Assembly: GCF_037126465.1 (NCBI RefSeq)
Contig: NC_088204.1
Span: 20,342,804-20,406,803, forward strand
From: Ornithodoros turicata
Taxonomy: Eukaryota; Arthropoda; Arachnida; Ixodida; Argasidae
DNA: 64,000 nucleotides
Direction: 5' to 3'
Shown here: positions 1-11,285 of the stretch, in pieces
Layout: each line of letters begins with the position of its first letter
How positions within the stretch are numbered: the stretch's first letter is position 1
Made by a program: the position numbers and the translations under genes
The notes under the pieces: generated by a model
Database searches by the model: none
Seen by the model: only the letters and a program-made list of their open reading frames with translations
Told to the model about the DNA's origin: nothing

Positions 1-1172
1 TGTGTTTCTCGACAGCCGTGGCTTTTCTTTTCGTCTGTGGAGAGGGTGCTAGCAGGTATGCTGTCTTATCAGCGTTCTTCTGAAGATTTACAATCTTGAT
101 CCAGCCGTACACGCTCGCGCTTTCAGCAGTACTGCTTGGGACTGTGTTGTTCGCTATCGCGTCTTTTTTCATTCGTACATCTTTGTTTCTGTATGTGTGA
201 AGAAAAGTTTATTGACTGGTTGATAAGCAACTGCGTGCACCACCTAAAAGTCATTTGTGTAGCATCGACTGCTGGTACGTATGAGTCGAATAAATACGAA
301 TGTACCACGATACCACGATAAACATTTGATTTACACATCAGAGTTAGTGTCGTCCTCTTCATGTTGGGAAAGACTTCGCATGGCTGCATATGCGATCATA
401 ATGTCCTCCTTTGAAACGGGGGCACTCAGACCACCTTACTCAAACTGTGACGCAACATTTGCCTCAGCTTGCCGTCATCTGGATCTTTGGACGTCGTTCC
501 CGATTTCCGTTCTTGGCTCACCTCGCGTCATAGAGTCCACATCTAACATGCGTGACACGCGCTATTCGAGTTCGAGTTTGACACTTAAACGGGGCCTCTT
601 TCCTCTTGTCTCTTGGATGCAACCTTCTTCGGAGTACGTGACGTTACGTTCCTGATATCTCCTAGCCTTTCGCGCAGATGAATTTTCTTCTATCCTTTAA
701 CATATTTTAGCCCATCTCATGCTGCGTCCGTTTTGTTTTGTTCGCCGATGATGTAGGTTCTCTAAGGCGCAATTTTTCTTTTCTAGTCCTTGGCTAGAAA
801 GCCATCCTAGTCAGCGTTGCTGCATGTGGCTCATCGCGGCGTGATGCGAAAAAACATGTATTTACGGGGTCACGCTCTCCTGTCCGTACCCCTTGCATTT
901 GTTTCCCAGATCTATAGAAACATTGTTAGGACGTGTAATGTCTCCTGACTCAGATCTTTCCCTGCAGTATCTTCCTCAAATTATTTTACCACATCTCTGA
1001 AAAGATCCCATAACTGTGATTCTCAAGAAGTAAATCGACATTCTTTCCTGTTAATGATGTGAATTTAGCAACTTCCGTTTTACTGTCAGTGAGCAGTCTG
1101 ATATTCGCACCAGATCCCTTTATAATGTCCACGAGCTTTCTCACGGACGTGTATTTTCCTTTCGGGTGGCGC
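1..1172. repeat. Left arm of large inverted repeat
   Basis: The stretch reads as the reverse complement of roughly 2448-3680. Matching stretches include the first 120 bases against 3560-3680 and 1000-1160 against 2475-2700. The arms are similar but not identical: the left arm lacks about 60 bases present near 2608-2665. The left arm starts at the window edge, so it may continue further left. On the minus strand 986-1172 keeps a short open stretch matching the coding remnant of the right arm. Confidence 0.85.
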
Positions 1173-2380
1173 ACTTATTAGCAGTGTATACGTCCTGCAT
1201 TTCCAAGAGCAGGTTTTCAAGAAGCCGCTCGACTATTCGTACCTTCATGTGCAAAGCATCAGGGACAATTAAGCGGGGTTCTATAGAGAACAATGGGGGA
1301 TGCCGCACTGAGTTTTTCATGTTACCATAACCTCAATCTGCGTTTGCTTTCCACTCGCCGAATAATAACTTGTGGGTGTTTGTTTCACAAAATTGATTAT
1401 CATAATAATTCCTAAGAGGATCGTTAATCCAAGAGCTTATATGCATTCCATTACCGATGCCAAACGATTTAAGAAATGTTTATGCTACCGCTGGGGGGTG
1501 ACTGGCGGCACTTTGCTCGGTGAAGGGACGAAGAGGGGGAGATGAAGAGGAAGGCTCACGCGTCTGGTTGACATGACCGTCGCGCTGCAGTCATTTTTCA
1601 ATTTCCACGTCGTTCGTGTTGTCATTGCTCCATCTTTCATGTACTTGTTTATTTACCTTCACGTATCTGCGCAATTTTTTCATGCGGTTGTAAATATTGT
1701 ATGCTGCTTTGTTAACGTTATTCTACCAAATGTTAACCTCCTGTTTGTATTGCCTCATGGCCGCGAGGGTAAATGAATAAATTACTCTGTAGGTCTCACA
1801 GCACAACAACCGTCCACCTTCCGCGTACAAATTCTTTGAGAGCGATAAATCAGCTTCTTTTGCGGGACTCGCCGACGCCACGCAACTACTTAAGTTTCCC
1901 TTTTTTTTCTTCTTCTCACAGCGGCCGCAGACCATTGCTGCACAGCTCATGATGTACATGTACCGGGGCATCAAGCACGGAATTATTATTTTATCTGTAT
2001 CTTGTAGAGTTGCCCGCTTCATCACGGCTTCCGCGTTAACCACATGACAGACAGAAAGGCGAGGGCGATTACAGCAGCTATCAACGAAACCCGTGCACAA
2101 AAGTAACGACTGACTTATTGTTTTGTTTGATATTAGTGACTTTTTTTTCCTTCCATACTTCATCCAATGAAATCATTCCTTGTTCATCAAGATATCAAAT
2201 GGAGCTGATAGCACTGCGGTCTTGTCTTGCGGAAGTATGCTAGGACGTTGCCAAAGCTTATTATCACTGCGCGCGTTCTTGCTATTGTTCTTGTATGCAA
2301 GAGCTTTTGTGCCCGTATAGCTCTGCGGTTGAGAATTCTGTGAGTCTGCGACGGGAGTACGAACAGATGGGCTTTCCTAT
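1173..2380. other. Spacer between the inverted-repeat arms, no gene recognised
   Basis: About 1.2 kb separates the arms. A 146-codon open stretch on the minus strand (1723-2163) has low-complexity Lys-rich ends and no domain I recognise. I do not call it a gene. Confidence 0.4.
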
Positions 2381-3158
2381 ATGTCTTCAGACTGCCTGTA
2401 CGCCGTAGAACGAATAATTGCCAGGACGGTAACCCATAATCTGTATGAGAAAGTGCAAGGAATATATTACACATCCCTGGGAAAACTGGTGGACATTATA
2501 AAGGGATCTGGTGCGAACGTCATACTGCTCACTGACAGCAAAACGGAAGTTGCTAAATTCACATCATTAACAGGAAAGAATGTCGATTTACTTCTTGAGA
2601 ATCTACCACGCCTTGTGACCCTAGACCTCTCCTCGGACACCCGAGATGAACTAGTACACTTATGGGATCTTTTCAGAGGTGTGGTAAAGAATTTGAGCAA
2701 GATACTGCAGGGAAAGATCTGCGTCAGGAGACGTTAAACGTCCTAACTATGTTTCTAGATCTGGGAACCAAACGCAAGGGGTACGGACAGGAGAGCGTGA
2801 CCCCGTATATACGTTTTTTTTTTTTCCGCCTCACGCCGCGATGAGCCACATGCAGCAGCGCTGACTAGGATGGCTTTCTAGCCAAGGACTAGAAAAGAAA
2901 AACTGTGCCTTATAGAACCTGCATCATCGGCAAACAAGCAAATGGGACGCAACATGGGATGGGCTAAAATATATGTTAAAGGATAGAAGAAAATTCATCA
3001 GCGCTATACAGGCTAGGAGATATCAGAAACGTAACGTCACGTACTGGGAAGAAGGTGGCATCCAAGAGACAAGAGGAAAGAGGCCACGTTTAAGTGTCGA
3101 AATCGAACAGTGCGTGTCACGCGTGTTAGATGTGGACTCTATGACGCGAGGTGGCTAA
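2381..3158 (+). pseudogene. Degenerate copy of an uncharacterised repetitive gene
   Basis: Three plus-strand open pieces (2381-2737, 2662-2844 and 2973-3158) in different frames look like one protein broken by indels and an in-frame stop. The order of recognisable parts is a region beginning GKLVDIIKGSG, then VTPYI, then about 35 codons on a QGLEKKN stretch followed by a KWDA stretch. VTPYxH...QGxEKxN recurs in poorly characterised, highly multiplied proteins of invertebrate genomes; that association is from memory and untested. The part from 2448 on is repeated in inverted orientation in the left arm. Function unknown. Confidence 0.4.
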
Positions 3159-3680
3159 GAATGGAAATCGGGAACGACGTCCAAAGATCCAGACGACCAT
3201 CCAGCTGACGCAAATGTTGCGTCACAGTTTGAGTAAGGTGGTTTGAAGTGCCCCCATTTATTTTGGCTTCAACGTTAAAATGAGGACATTGTGATCGCAT
3301 ATGCAGCCATGCGAAGTTTTTCCCAACATGAAGACTCTGATGTGTAAATCAAATGTTCATCGTGCTTCATTCGTATTCGACTCGTACGTACTAGCAATCG
3401 GTGCTACACGACTGACTTTTACGTGGTGCACGCAGTTGCTTATCAACCAGTCAATAAACTTTTCTTCACACCTGCAGAAACAAAGATGTACGAATGAAAA
3501 AAGACGCGATAGCGAACAACACAGTCCCAAGCAGTACTGCTGAAAGCGCGAGCATGTACGGCTGGATCAAGATTGTAAATCTTCAGAAGAACTACGCTGA
3601 TAAGACAGCACACCTGCTAGCACCCTCTCCACAGACGAAAAGAAAAGCCAAGAGTACGGCTGTCGAAAAACACGCGGCAT
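2448..3680. repeat. Right arm of large inverted repeat
   Basis: Reverse complement of 1-1172, arm length about 1.2 kb, spacer about 1.3 kb. The outer end pairs with the first bases of the window. No terminal target duplication can be judged because the left outer end lies at the window edge. Confidence 0.85.
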
Positions 3681-4546
3681 TAGGCTGCAATAGGGATAGA
3701 TTTGATCCACTACGGCGTTAGCTGTATTAAGTGTGGAAAATAAAAGACAGGAACGCAGAACAATATTTTCCTTTTTTTTTCGTTGTCTGAAATTGTGCTT
3801 ATTTTGATGGATTTTGATAGATACATTTTCAGAGATGATAGCAACAGAAAGCCGACAGAAAATCGCAAATCAAACTCAAACTCAAACAACAGAAAATCGT
3901 GATCTCTTGACTTTTTTGTTGTTGTTGTTGTTGTATTTTCGAGGTGAACGACAAATCTACAGTATCTAAAAAATGCAGATGACATTGACAAGGCAACGAG
4001 CATTATTGTGATCAAAAGAGAGCAGAGTAATGCGTTACAATACAAATGGGCCAAGTGACCGCCTTTTACAATTGCGTTTTCCTCGCTAGAGAGGCTCCTG
4101 CGTTCGTGAGGAAGCGTGACATCCTATAGCTGTATCATAAATTGCCTTCAGGTATTAATAAGCCCCCCTCCCCCTCCCACCCAAGAAAAAGAAAAAGGAG
4201 AGAGCGAGAAAGAAGAAACGAAAACGAAGCCTCTCGGATATCTTTCCTAGCCGGTCGCATCAGTGTTCGATGGCTAACTAAAATGGTATACTTAATTAGC
4301 TTCACTAATTTTCAAAGATTGACCCAATGACAGCATCGAAGCCCTTGGAGTCATTGTACATTCTCTATGACCGATATATTGGTGTCTATAACTATGAATC
4401 TATCCTCGATAAACTTGGTTTGACAACCTTAGCACATCGTAGAACCTCAGATATCCCATTTTCCTGTGCAAAGTAGTACATGTCGTCTTAAGCTGTCGTT
4501 GGTCTATTTTCTGCCGTTCATTTTAGTTCTTTCTTGTATTTGCATC
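3681..4546. other. Non-coding stretch
   Basis: It contains a short GTT microsatellite (about 3917-3935) and a purine-rich tract (about 4180-4235). The last 8 bases (4539-4546, TTTGCATC) are the left target duplication of the following MITE. No gene seen. Confidence 0.5.
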
Positions 4547-4920
4547 CAGTGGCGTATCCAGACCGCCAAGGTAGGGGGGGCTCGATACGAAAACTCGCCC
4601 CCCCCCCGGTGATCCTGGGTGCGACAACACACAATACTTGTGCGGTAACTGATTTGGGCGTTCACAATACAATTACGCAATGATTTCCAATGAGGCGGTG
4701 TTACGAGATCGGAAGGATTTTGAAAAGCTCATATTTTGAAAACCATTCAAGGGTGCCGATTAGATAGACGCCATGAACCGTAAGAACTTTCGCGATCATT
4801 ACACTGTTCCCCCTCCCCCCATATATTACTTTCTCCTCAGATTTGCGCGATTTGCGTGGGTCCGTTGTAGCAGGTAGGGGTGCTCGAGCCCCCCCTAGCC
4901 CCCCCGTGGCTACGCCACTG
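4547..4920. mobile_element. hAT-type MITE with 8-bp target duplication
   Basis: The 374-bp element begins CAGTGGCGTATCCAGAC and ends GTGGCTACGCCACTG, so its ends are inverted repeats built on CAGTGGCGTA. It is flanked on both sides by TTTGCATC (4539-4546 and 4921-4928), an 8-bp direct repeat as expected for hAT-superfamily insertions. Poly-G and poly-C runs lie just inside both ends. There is no coding capacity. The superfamily is inferred from the TIR and the TSD length. Confidence 0.85.
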
Positions 4921-4928
4921 TTTGCATC

Positions 4929-6130
4929 CTTCCTTCATCATCTTCACATAACGTTCCACGAGCAGTGGTGTAGGGTACGCACCTCCGCGGTGAAAAACCC
5001 CATCTCATCGTCATCATTTATGGTGGTTGTTGTTGTGCCGTTCACTCCGACCACACCTTTATTTTATGTGTTGTTTGATTGCTCCATACACACTGTTTTT
5101 GGCGCTCTATGGCCTTTGTCGCTTTTGCGCCAAAAAACCCCCAATCATTAAATCAAGCAATCAATCGATCGATGGATCAAAATGTTTGATTGCTCACAGT
5201 TTAGCAGATACCAACAGACTTCGTAACAGCCATAATGTACACACGTTTGGTCTTTATAACAACCTCAACGATGTTAGTTCTCCGAACAGCTGTCAGGTTT
5301 TTAGTTTTTTATATCCTATACCCTTACCATGTCACACAAATCTCCGTATTGTTATTTCTTGTTTGTCTTCTCTTGTAGTCTTTTCTGCGCTGAGCAATTT
5401 CCCAAACCTGTGGTTGCGCGTGGCCTTGAACGTAGGCTTCGCCGCAATGTGCTCGTGCGGCGATGGAAGGCTCCTTTACAGGTTCAAAATTTCGAACCCG
5501 AATGGAACCTTGAAGATGCCACTATTCATGCCCAAAAAATTGCTCAAAAGTTTTGTCCTGGCAGAGGCAAGATGCCATTAGAGAACGAATGCAAATCGCT
5601 GCCAGCAGAATATGTAGCACGCGCTTTTCGTTCCAGAATACACAGGCTCTATGGGAGCCGTTTTAGGTGAAGCCTGCTTTACGTTTTGTCCCTAATTCTT
5701 GGGCATGATACGTGACGTTCATTGCGTTCTTAGCCAGTTTGCCGCTGGCCGGAACGCGACAGCATAATTATACGAATTCTAACTGCACAAATGGTATCAA
5801 CAGCGTGTTTTGGCATTGGCAGATCATCCGAAATATAAAAAATCGATGCGATCAAGAAGCCTACGTCGATCGAGCAGACGCTCCCTGCCATCATCGCTTG
5901 TTTACATTCCCGTATGCTCCGTAGAGAGGGAGGGAAGTCTTGAAGAACACTGATATCACTTACGTCGGCGATATAGACCGCGTGAACAGCTGCCGTCATA
6001 AAAATGGCGGCCCCCATGTCTGTTTCGAAATGGTTAATTTACGATTATTTAAAATATGGGGCTCTTTTCTGGAAATGAAGGGTGGTTTCAGATACAGTTC
6101 GATACGGGCTTCCAGAATATTGTTACAGTT
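4929..6130. other. Mostly non-coding; possible terminal exon 5379-5670
   Basis: A polypyrimidine tract and CTTGTAG acceptor-like site precede 5379. From there a plus-strand frame stays open to a stop at 5668-5670 and is rich in Arg and Lys. It has no recognised domain, and a second frame is also open over the same bases, so coding status is uncertain. The rest shows nothing I recognise. Confidence 0.25.
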
Positions 6131-6553
6131 TCAAGAAGTTAAGGTATCTCCGGAGCTGACCTTTAAGAACACACGCCCTGCAGGGGATACAGCAGTATCA
6201 TTGACCATGAGGTTTAGTGTATGACTATAATGAGGCCGAACGGAATTCCAAAATAGCTTAGGGTTAGTACGAAGAAGTGATGGCAATGTTGTATTGAAGT
6301 ACCTAGTTTTTGCAGACCGTACAGACTGTTTAAACTCATTCGCGCTGTGGTGATATCTAGCCCACAGGTCGGAATCGTTACTGCTACGTGCCCTGCGGAA
6401 CAGCCGCTTTTTCTTATTTCTAAGCCTCTTGAGCTCTTTGTTAAACCACGGGGACCGGCTACAAGCTGGAACAGTAACCCGAGGTATATGAAGGTCAACA
6501 AGACGATTGATTTCACGCTTGAGAAGCAACCAATTCTCATCTAACGACCGCAA
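6131..6553 (-). pseudogene. LINE ORF2 fragment (endonuclease-RT linker)
   Basis: The minus-strand open frame of about 140 codons has the pattern of the region between the endonuclease and reverse transcriptase of Jockey/CR1-like non-LTR retrotransposons. It contains SPWFNKEL, then a Lys/Arg-rich helix, then NPKLFW near residue 100. Neither the endonuclease nor the RT is present, so it is truncated on both sides. It abuts the broken left end of the Polinton and may have been involved in that truncation. The exact clade cannot be told. Confidence 0.65.
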
Positions 6554-6604
6554 TGAAAAACAAGAAAGGAAGTTCTATCGGAGGTAGAGTCACTGTTTGT
6601 GTGT

Positions 6605-6925
6605 GGGTAGCCACCATAAGAATGCGTCCGTGATCCTGATCACACAAGCCTTGTTCTATCACAATGCCGCACAATGATATCCCTGAACGCCAGTTATATC
6701 GTATTGTTCCGGAACGCTTGGTCCGTACAACAGATCGAAACCTTAGGACGTCAAGTATTCGGGAAACAGGGGCTCTCCTATTTCCTCGACGCATATGACC
6801 AGGTGACAGAGAAGGCGCACGGTTATTTAGTTGTGGATCTTCACTCGCAAACACCTCCGTTCCGTAGCGTGCGAACGGGTATTTTACCGCACGATCGGCA
6901 GTTCCTGTTTACACCCGCGAAATGA
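6605..6925 (+). pseudogene. Polinton packaging ATPase (FtsK/HerA type), C-terminal fragment
   Basis: The fragment holds the C-terminal part of an A32/FtsK-like genome-packaging ATPase. A strand with SVILITQ is followed by a frame change near 6668. Then come the region with SLNASYIVLFRN, the 'ARQ-like' helix (LGRQVFGK), the HGYLVVDL strand and a closing RTGI motif. Walker A and B are missing because the left end of the element is gone. In intact Polintons this enzyme is thought to pump DNA into a capsid. The stop codon overlaps the next start as ATGA. Confidence 0.7.
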
Positions 6926-7114
6926 CCGATCTTAGAAGACATCTCACGCTCCTCAGTGTTGGCCACCAGCAAACCGGCGCACTATGCAGAGTTACTTAAA
7001 GAGCTCAGCCACGACGACATTCGAATCCTTTCAGAAATCTGTCTGAACATTCTACGCGGAAATATCCCACTTTCGGCGGAACTTCATAAAAACTTTAAAA
7101 AACAAAAAAAATAA
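6922..7114 (+). pseudogene. Small Polinton protein, frameshifted
   Basis: It starts at ATG 6922, overlapping the ATPase stop. A one-base frame change near 6961 is needed to continue into a run with ELSHDDIRILSEICLNIL followed by a basic tail that ends at 7114. Short proteins with a pattern like ALAECCLNILNGNIPL and a Lys-rich end recur next to Polinton capsid genes. The function is unknown, and a DNA-binding or virion role is only a guess from the basic tail. Confidence 0.5.
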
Positions 7115-7153
7115 TCCTCTTCCTCGCTTACAAGTCACTTCATAAGTGCCCCC

Positions 7154-7291
7154 AACAGTTTGAAGAATTATATTAGGGGACAACGAGGTGGTCTCATTCC
7201 GATACTTCCACTGCTCCTCTCAGGGCTCTCAAGTCTCATGGCGGGAGTCGCCGGGCGAGCGATATCCAAAGCCATCGGTCATGGCTCATAG
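7154..7291 (+). CDS. Small hydrophobic Polinton protein (possible minor virion protein)
   Basis: This frame has no obvious ATG and runs to a stop at 7289-7291. It contains a basic, Gly-rich start (RGQRGG), then a hydrophobic stretch with PILPLLLSGLSSLMAG, then a short amphipathic tail. Short Gly-rich hydrophobic proteins of this shape occur in Polintons and resemble adenovirus core or membrane-active peptides in layout. That comparison is inference. It overlaps the next start codon by a few bases, consistent with a compact gene block. Confidence 0.45.
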   Translation, partial: NSLKNYIRGQRGGLIPILPLLLSGLSSLMAGVAGRAISKAIGHGS

Positions 7292-7659
7292 AATAGAAAT
7301 AGGTGAAGTTCTGAAATCCAACGATTCGGACAACGTAAAAGTGGGCAAAATACTGGAAGCCCTCTCTTACTTGCTCAAGCGCGCTCACTATCATCCTCCT
7401 CCTCCTCTGGAACCCATCCATTCGGCACCCAAACTGAAACCGGAACCCAATCAATTTGATTTTTATCTTCTACCCTCCGGCATTGATAAAGCACGTCCGA
7501 AATCTGTGCTAAAAGAATTGAAGAAAGTTTTCACCTGGCAGGCTGATAATGTGCTATATAGAGGGAAGCGAATCAACCACAAACATTGTGCCTCTCGTGA
7601 GCTACTTAGCACGTCGTAGCGCACTCATCAAGAAACCCAGTTGGTACAAAAAAGTATAG
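7281..7659 (+). pseudogene. Polinton accessory protein with a GKRI motif, frameshifted
   Basis: It opens at ATG 7281 and reads about 100 codons through a Pro/His-rich linker. It contains a W-x-nnn-VLYRGKRI block near residue 95, after which one base is out of register. The expected NIVxLVxYL continuation is in another frame up to the stop at 7657-7659. A W..G..IRGKRI..SNI..LI pattern is shared by a conserved but uncharacterised Polinton protein. It lies between the hydrophobic protein and the integrase in the usual compact order. Confidence 0.5.
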
Positions 7660-7757
7660 AAAATTATAAGCGCTCTGAAAATGCACCGAATGGTTCGCTG
7701 GAGCAAATATGGGGCCCTATAGAAAGATCAAGGAGAAAGGGTTAGGTGGAGTGGATC

Positions 7758-7928
7758 TGTGGCGGCCCGTGTGTGATGACGAAGACGTGCCTCTGCTGCC
7801 ACGCGCTACGGCGCTGGCACGGCAGTTCTACCGGCACCGTCCTAGTGTGGGGCCACGTCCATCTGCCCGCTGGGACATTCCATCATCGCCGGTCAGGACT
7901 CATGTAGGGGAACACCACCTCCTCTAGA
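7758..7928 (+). repeat. 5' LTR
   Basis: 171 bp, TG start; the last bases read CTCTAGA against CTCTACA in the other LTR. It is followed directly by the primer binding site at 7931-7943. Confidence 0.92.
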
Positions 7929-8736
7929 TTTGGTGACCCGAACTATGAACACCATGTTCGGCGTAATTCGGCCCAATACCATCCGAAATTCCTGCAAGCC
8001 CACCTCTGAAGTCATCTCCGAAGGTGCGGTGCATCGTTCAACCGAGGAACCGCTAGGCGACGACGCCAATCCACCGCGGCTCTACTCATCGCAACGCCCG
8101 GCCGCGAAACACCGTGGTTGTACCCATCTACCCAGCTCACGTCGCAATGGTCCCACACTCCACGTCACGTCGCCACACGCTTCGTGATGGCACTCCTCGG
8201 GCTTCCACCAGCGGCACCTTCCCGAGCATCACGCTCCTGTACCGGTCGCGGTACGCCGCTGTCGACCGCCCCACACGCATCTGCTACGCTTGCGGTCCAA
8301 GAACCCTGCCCGCCTCGCCTTCCCACCAGGCTTCCATACAAGACACTGGCAGCTCGTCCAGATGCGGTCAAGAGGCTCCGGGACCAACGTTCCACCGGGG
8401 ACACGCACGGAGGCCACAGTGAATTTTACTCCCGGTCTCCCCGTGCTTCACGATGGTCCTCCCCGCAGTCTCCTTGGCGACAACACTACGAGCCCAGCGC
8501 TCACGAACTGGTCGCGGTTCTGTCGCCCCTCTCTGAATTACTTCGGCATACCTGCCCTCACACCGCCCCTGGAACCCGCCCGGTCAGCGCTTGCCCGCAC
8601 CAACCACTCTGCTGCTACTGCGATTTCTGAACAAGTCGTCCCTGTACTACGTGTCGCCCGTCTTCCTCCACTTCATGTATCAACGCGGACCCCAACCGCT
8701 AGCTCTACACCGCTCCGCGTCTGAGGGGGGGAGTGA

Positions 8737-8907
8737 TGTGGCGGCCCGTGTGTGATGACGAAGACGTGCCTCTGCTGCCACGCGCTACGGCGCTGGCACG
8801 GCAGTTCTACCGGCACCGTCCTAGTGTGGGGCCACGTCCATCTGCCCGCTGGGACATTCCATCATCGCCGGTCAGGACTCATGTAGGGGAACACCACCTC
8901 CTCTACA
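8737..8907 (+). repeat. 3' LTR
   Basis: 171 bp, near-identical to 7758-7928, preceded by a G-rich polypurine tract at 8724-8736. Confidence 0.92.
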
Positions 8908-9857
8908 GATCTGTACCGGCGTTATCACTTGCTCACGTGCAGAGTAGCCATCGAACAGCTGAAAATAGAAGGTGCTTACACTCTTCACAAGCAAAAATTT
9001 AAGCGGCGCTCCATCATCACAACTCACATGAAAGATTTATATCAGCCGGACCTTCTGGATATGCGTAAAAATCAGAAATTTAACAAGGGCTACAAATACA
9101 TCTTAACGGTCATTGATACGCTATCGAGGTACCTTTACATAGCCCCATTCGCACAAAGCGCCCGCAAGACGTAAAGAAATCTTTCCAACGAGTTTTCTGT
9201 CATGGAATTCCAAAGAATCTCTTCACCGATCGTGGAAGCGAATTTTGGGGTTCCCCCATTCGTCAATATTTTCAGTCGCTACTAAATCATAAAACAAACA
9301 CAAAGTAGAATGAAGGCAGCCTCCTGTGAACGCGTACAGAGAACAATTAGAGAAAGAATAGCCAGACATTTCACTAGTATGGGGAAGTTTAATTATATCA
9401 ACGCGCTGCTGAAGATAGTGGCCAACTATAACAACTCGGTACATTCCGTCACAGGCGAAATGCCGAAAAACGTGAATGCAGTAGCTTTGTTCAACAGAGT
9501 GCATCGTAAGCCGACCACGCGCAAGAGCAAGTATAAAGTAGGGTACCAGGTGAGGCTCGCGTTAGATCGCGGCGTGTTCGCCAAGGGCTACGATCAAAGG
9601 TGAACGGCCGAAGTGTTCGAGGTATCGCGAACAAGAAAGACCCGTCCACTCGTAGTGTACATGAAAGATTCGACGGGGAAAGAAATAATAGGATCATTCA
9701 ACGAGCAGGAATTGCAGCCTGTCCACCATCTTTCCTCATACGATAAGCGACTCATATCCGCGGTGATTAGAAAGAAGAAAATTAACGGGGTATTGGCACT
9801 ACTTAGTTCGTTGGTTTGGATACACCAAAGATCACAGTTCTTGGGTGCCCGCCAGCG

Positions 9858-10289
9858 ATGTCAGAAAATGAATTTTACATGTATCTGCTCTCGAACGTCA
9901 GCATTGACCTGCACCTGTCCAACACGCTGAACGACTTCACGATCGCGTTAGATAAGCCGCTACACCTGGATGATTCGTACATTGTCGTCTAGAGGAATTT
10001 TCCATTCCCAACAGCTTCCTGAACGTGAACCAAGCGCCTGATAACGCTATCAACGAAGGAGGGGCAAACAAAACAGCTCACGGTCGAAGGCACGGACACA
10101 CTATTGAATAAAATATTCCTCGAATATGGGATAGAGTGGTCTTACGAGGAAGACCACTACGTGTTTAAGCAACCATCGTGCGTGCGCTCGGTGAAATTAA
10201 TCGACAGACCGCTGCATCTCGCTTTTGGAATCGCCAACATCGATGGAGATCATCTGGAGGGCAGCAGAGTACGTCAACGCGTTCGCTAG
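9858..10289 (+). pseudogene. Polinton penton-like minor capsid protein, broken
   Basis: It opens at ATG 9858, overlapping the integrase end. The N-terminal pattern is FYMYLLSN...NTLNDFTIALDKPL, the signature start of the Polinton single jelly-roll penton protein. A stop interrupts it near 9990. A later piece (10104-10289) in another frame appears to be its C-terminal half. Penton proteins form capsid vertices in related adenoviruses and virophages. A structural role here is inferred from the family, and this copy is non-functional. Confidence 0.6.
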
Positions 10290-11283
10290 CTCACTTTTTA
10301 AGAACGTTGCCGTTTTCTTGAATCAGGCCATGATTACGAATTACGAATAATAATTTGTATAGCTATAGAACCTACGTGGATATTTTGCTTCGCGCCAGCA
10401 CCACGGAGCAAAATACCGTGCATAAAGCGGGTCTGTACACGCAACAAGAAGCGCGTCAATCGGAAAACAACATTCGCGCTCGTGGACCGGCCGAACGATA
10501 CAACCTCACACGGGACGGCAAGACCATCGACCTGGTTTCCAAGATCAACTCGGACATCTTCCTGCAGCCTAAGCTACTCATATCGGGAGTGGAAATTAGT
10601 CTTGTTTTTTATCAAGGCTCCGACGAATTCCGAATTATGAAGACCGATCAGGAGCAGCACACACATAAAGTGGAAATCGTGAGTGCCACCTTGTACATAA
10701 AGAAAATCACCGTGTCTCCCAGCCTATTCCTCGGGCACGAAACAGAATTGCAGCCGCGCAAGGCTCTCTACACACTGTCCGGAAGTGAATTGCGTATTCG
10801 TTCGCTAACAGTTGGCAACCTGGATGCATGCCTTGAAGATTTATTTCCAGAGAAGATACCTTCTAAGGTGGTGGTTGCATTCGTGCCCACCCTAGCCTAC
10901 CAGGGAGCATTCAATCGCGACCGTATCGATTTGTGAACTGCGACATTAAGTCGGCGACGCTCACTGTGAACGGGACGCAGCGAGTCGACACGTTCGACTT
11001 CAGCAATAACCTGAACCACCGAAGCTACTTCAACCTCTTGGAGCAGCTGTGCGAGAAGCACGTCTCCTACGAATACGATCACTACGTTGGAAACAAGTTC
11101 CTACTGTACTACGACCTGGATCCCGATCAATCCTCCGTCCACCTGTCACCGATCAGGCGTGGAAACGTTCGTCTGCAACTCAAGTTCCGACGCGCCTTGG
11201 CCGGACCCACGACCGTATTGATACTGCCAGAGAGTGTGAGAATCATGTCCGTGGATAAGAACAGGAGCGTCACACTGGATTAG
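10263..11283 (+). pseudogene. Polinton major capsid protein (double jelly-roll), truncated and frameshifted
   Basis: A short stretch at about 10265-10350, with stops after it, is followed by a long open piece (10355-10936) and a second in another frame (10933-11283). Recognisable parts are SYRTYVDILL, the GLYTQQEARQ region, KLLISGVEI and, near 10860, VVVAFVPTLAYQGAFN. Together these match the hexon-like Polinton capsid protein often annotated as F54H12.2-like in arthropods. The N-terminal part is missing. The frame breaks near 10925. It is directly followed, 2 bases later, by the protease. Confidence 0.7.
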
Positions 11284-11285
11284 CG

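Larger units (their letters stand above)
7758..8907 (+). mobile_element. Young non-autonomous LTR retrotransposon (TRIM-like)
   Basis: Two 171-bp LTRs (7758-7928, 8737-8907) begin TGTGGCGG and end CTCTACA or CTCTAGA and differ by about one base. A GATC duplication flanks the element (7754-7757, 8908-8911). A primer binding site TGGTGACCCGAAC follows the 5' LTR, and a purine tract AGGGGGGGAGTGA precedes the 3' LTR. The 808-bp interior has no reverse transcriptase, protease or integrase, so mobilisation must be in trans. It sits inside the Polinton integrase gene. Confidence 0.92.
7681..9871 (+). pseudogene. Polinton integrase, split by an LTR element and frameshifted
   Basis: N-terminal residues before 7758 and the catalytic region after 8907 are in the same frame once the LTR insertion and one copy of its GATC duplication are discounted. 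The core shows YTLHK, then DLYQPDLLDM (first Asp), then YKYILTVIDTLSRYLYIAPF, as in retroviral-type Polinton integrases. The remaining core (9180-9300) is frameshifted, and the C-terminal part resumes at 9310-9603. A chromodomain-like tail (GSFNEQEL near 9690, a W-containing strand near 9845) ends at the stop 9869-9871. The end overlaps the penton start at 9858. It is clearly inactive. Confidence 0.75.

Noticed and set aside
1723..2163. 146-codon minus-strand frame in the inverted-repeat spacer
   Set aside because: Lys runs come from a poly(T) tract and no domain is present.
5027..5581. 184-codon plus-strand frame with hydrophobic start
   Set aside because: The composition is of translated non-coding DNA, and the competing frame at 5379-5670 looks more protein-like. 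Neither has a domain.
8118..8724. Overlapping 100-170 codon frames in the TRIM-like element
   Set aside because: Several frames are open on both strands because of GC-rich sequence. None has a recognisable gag or pol motif.
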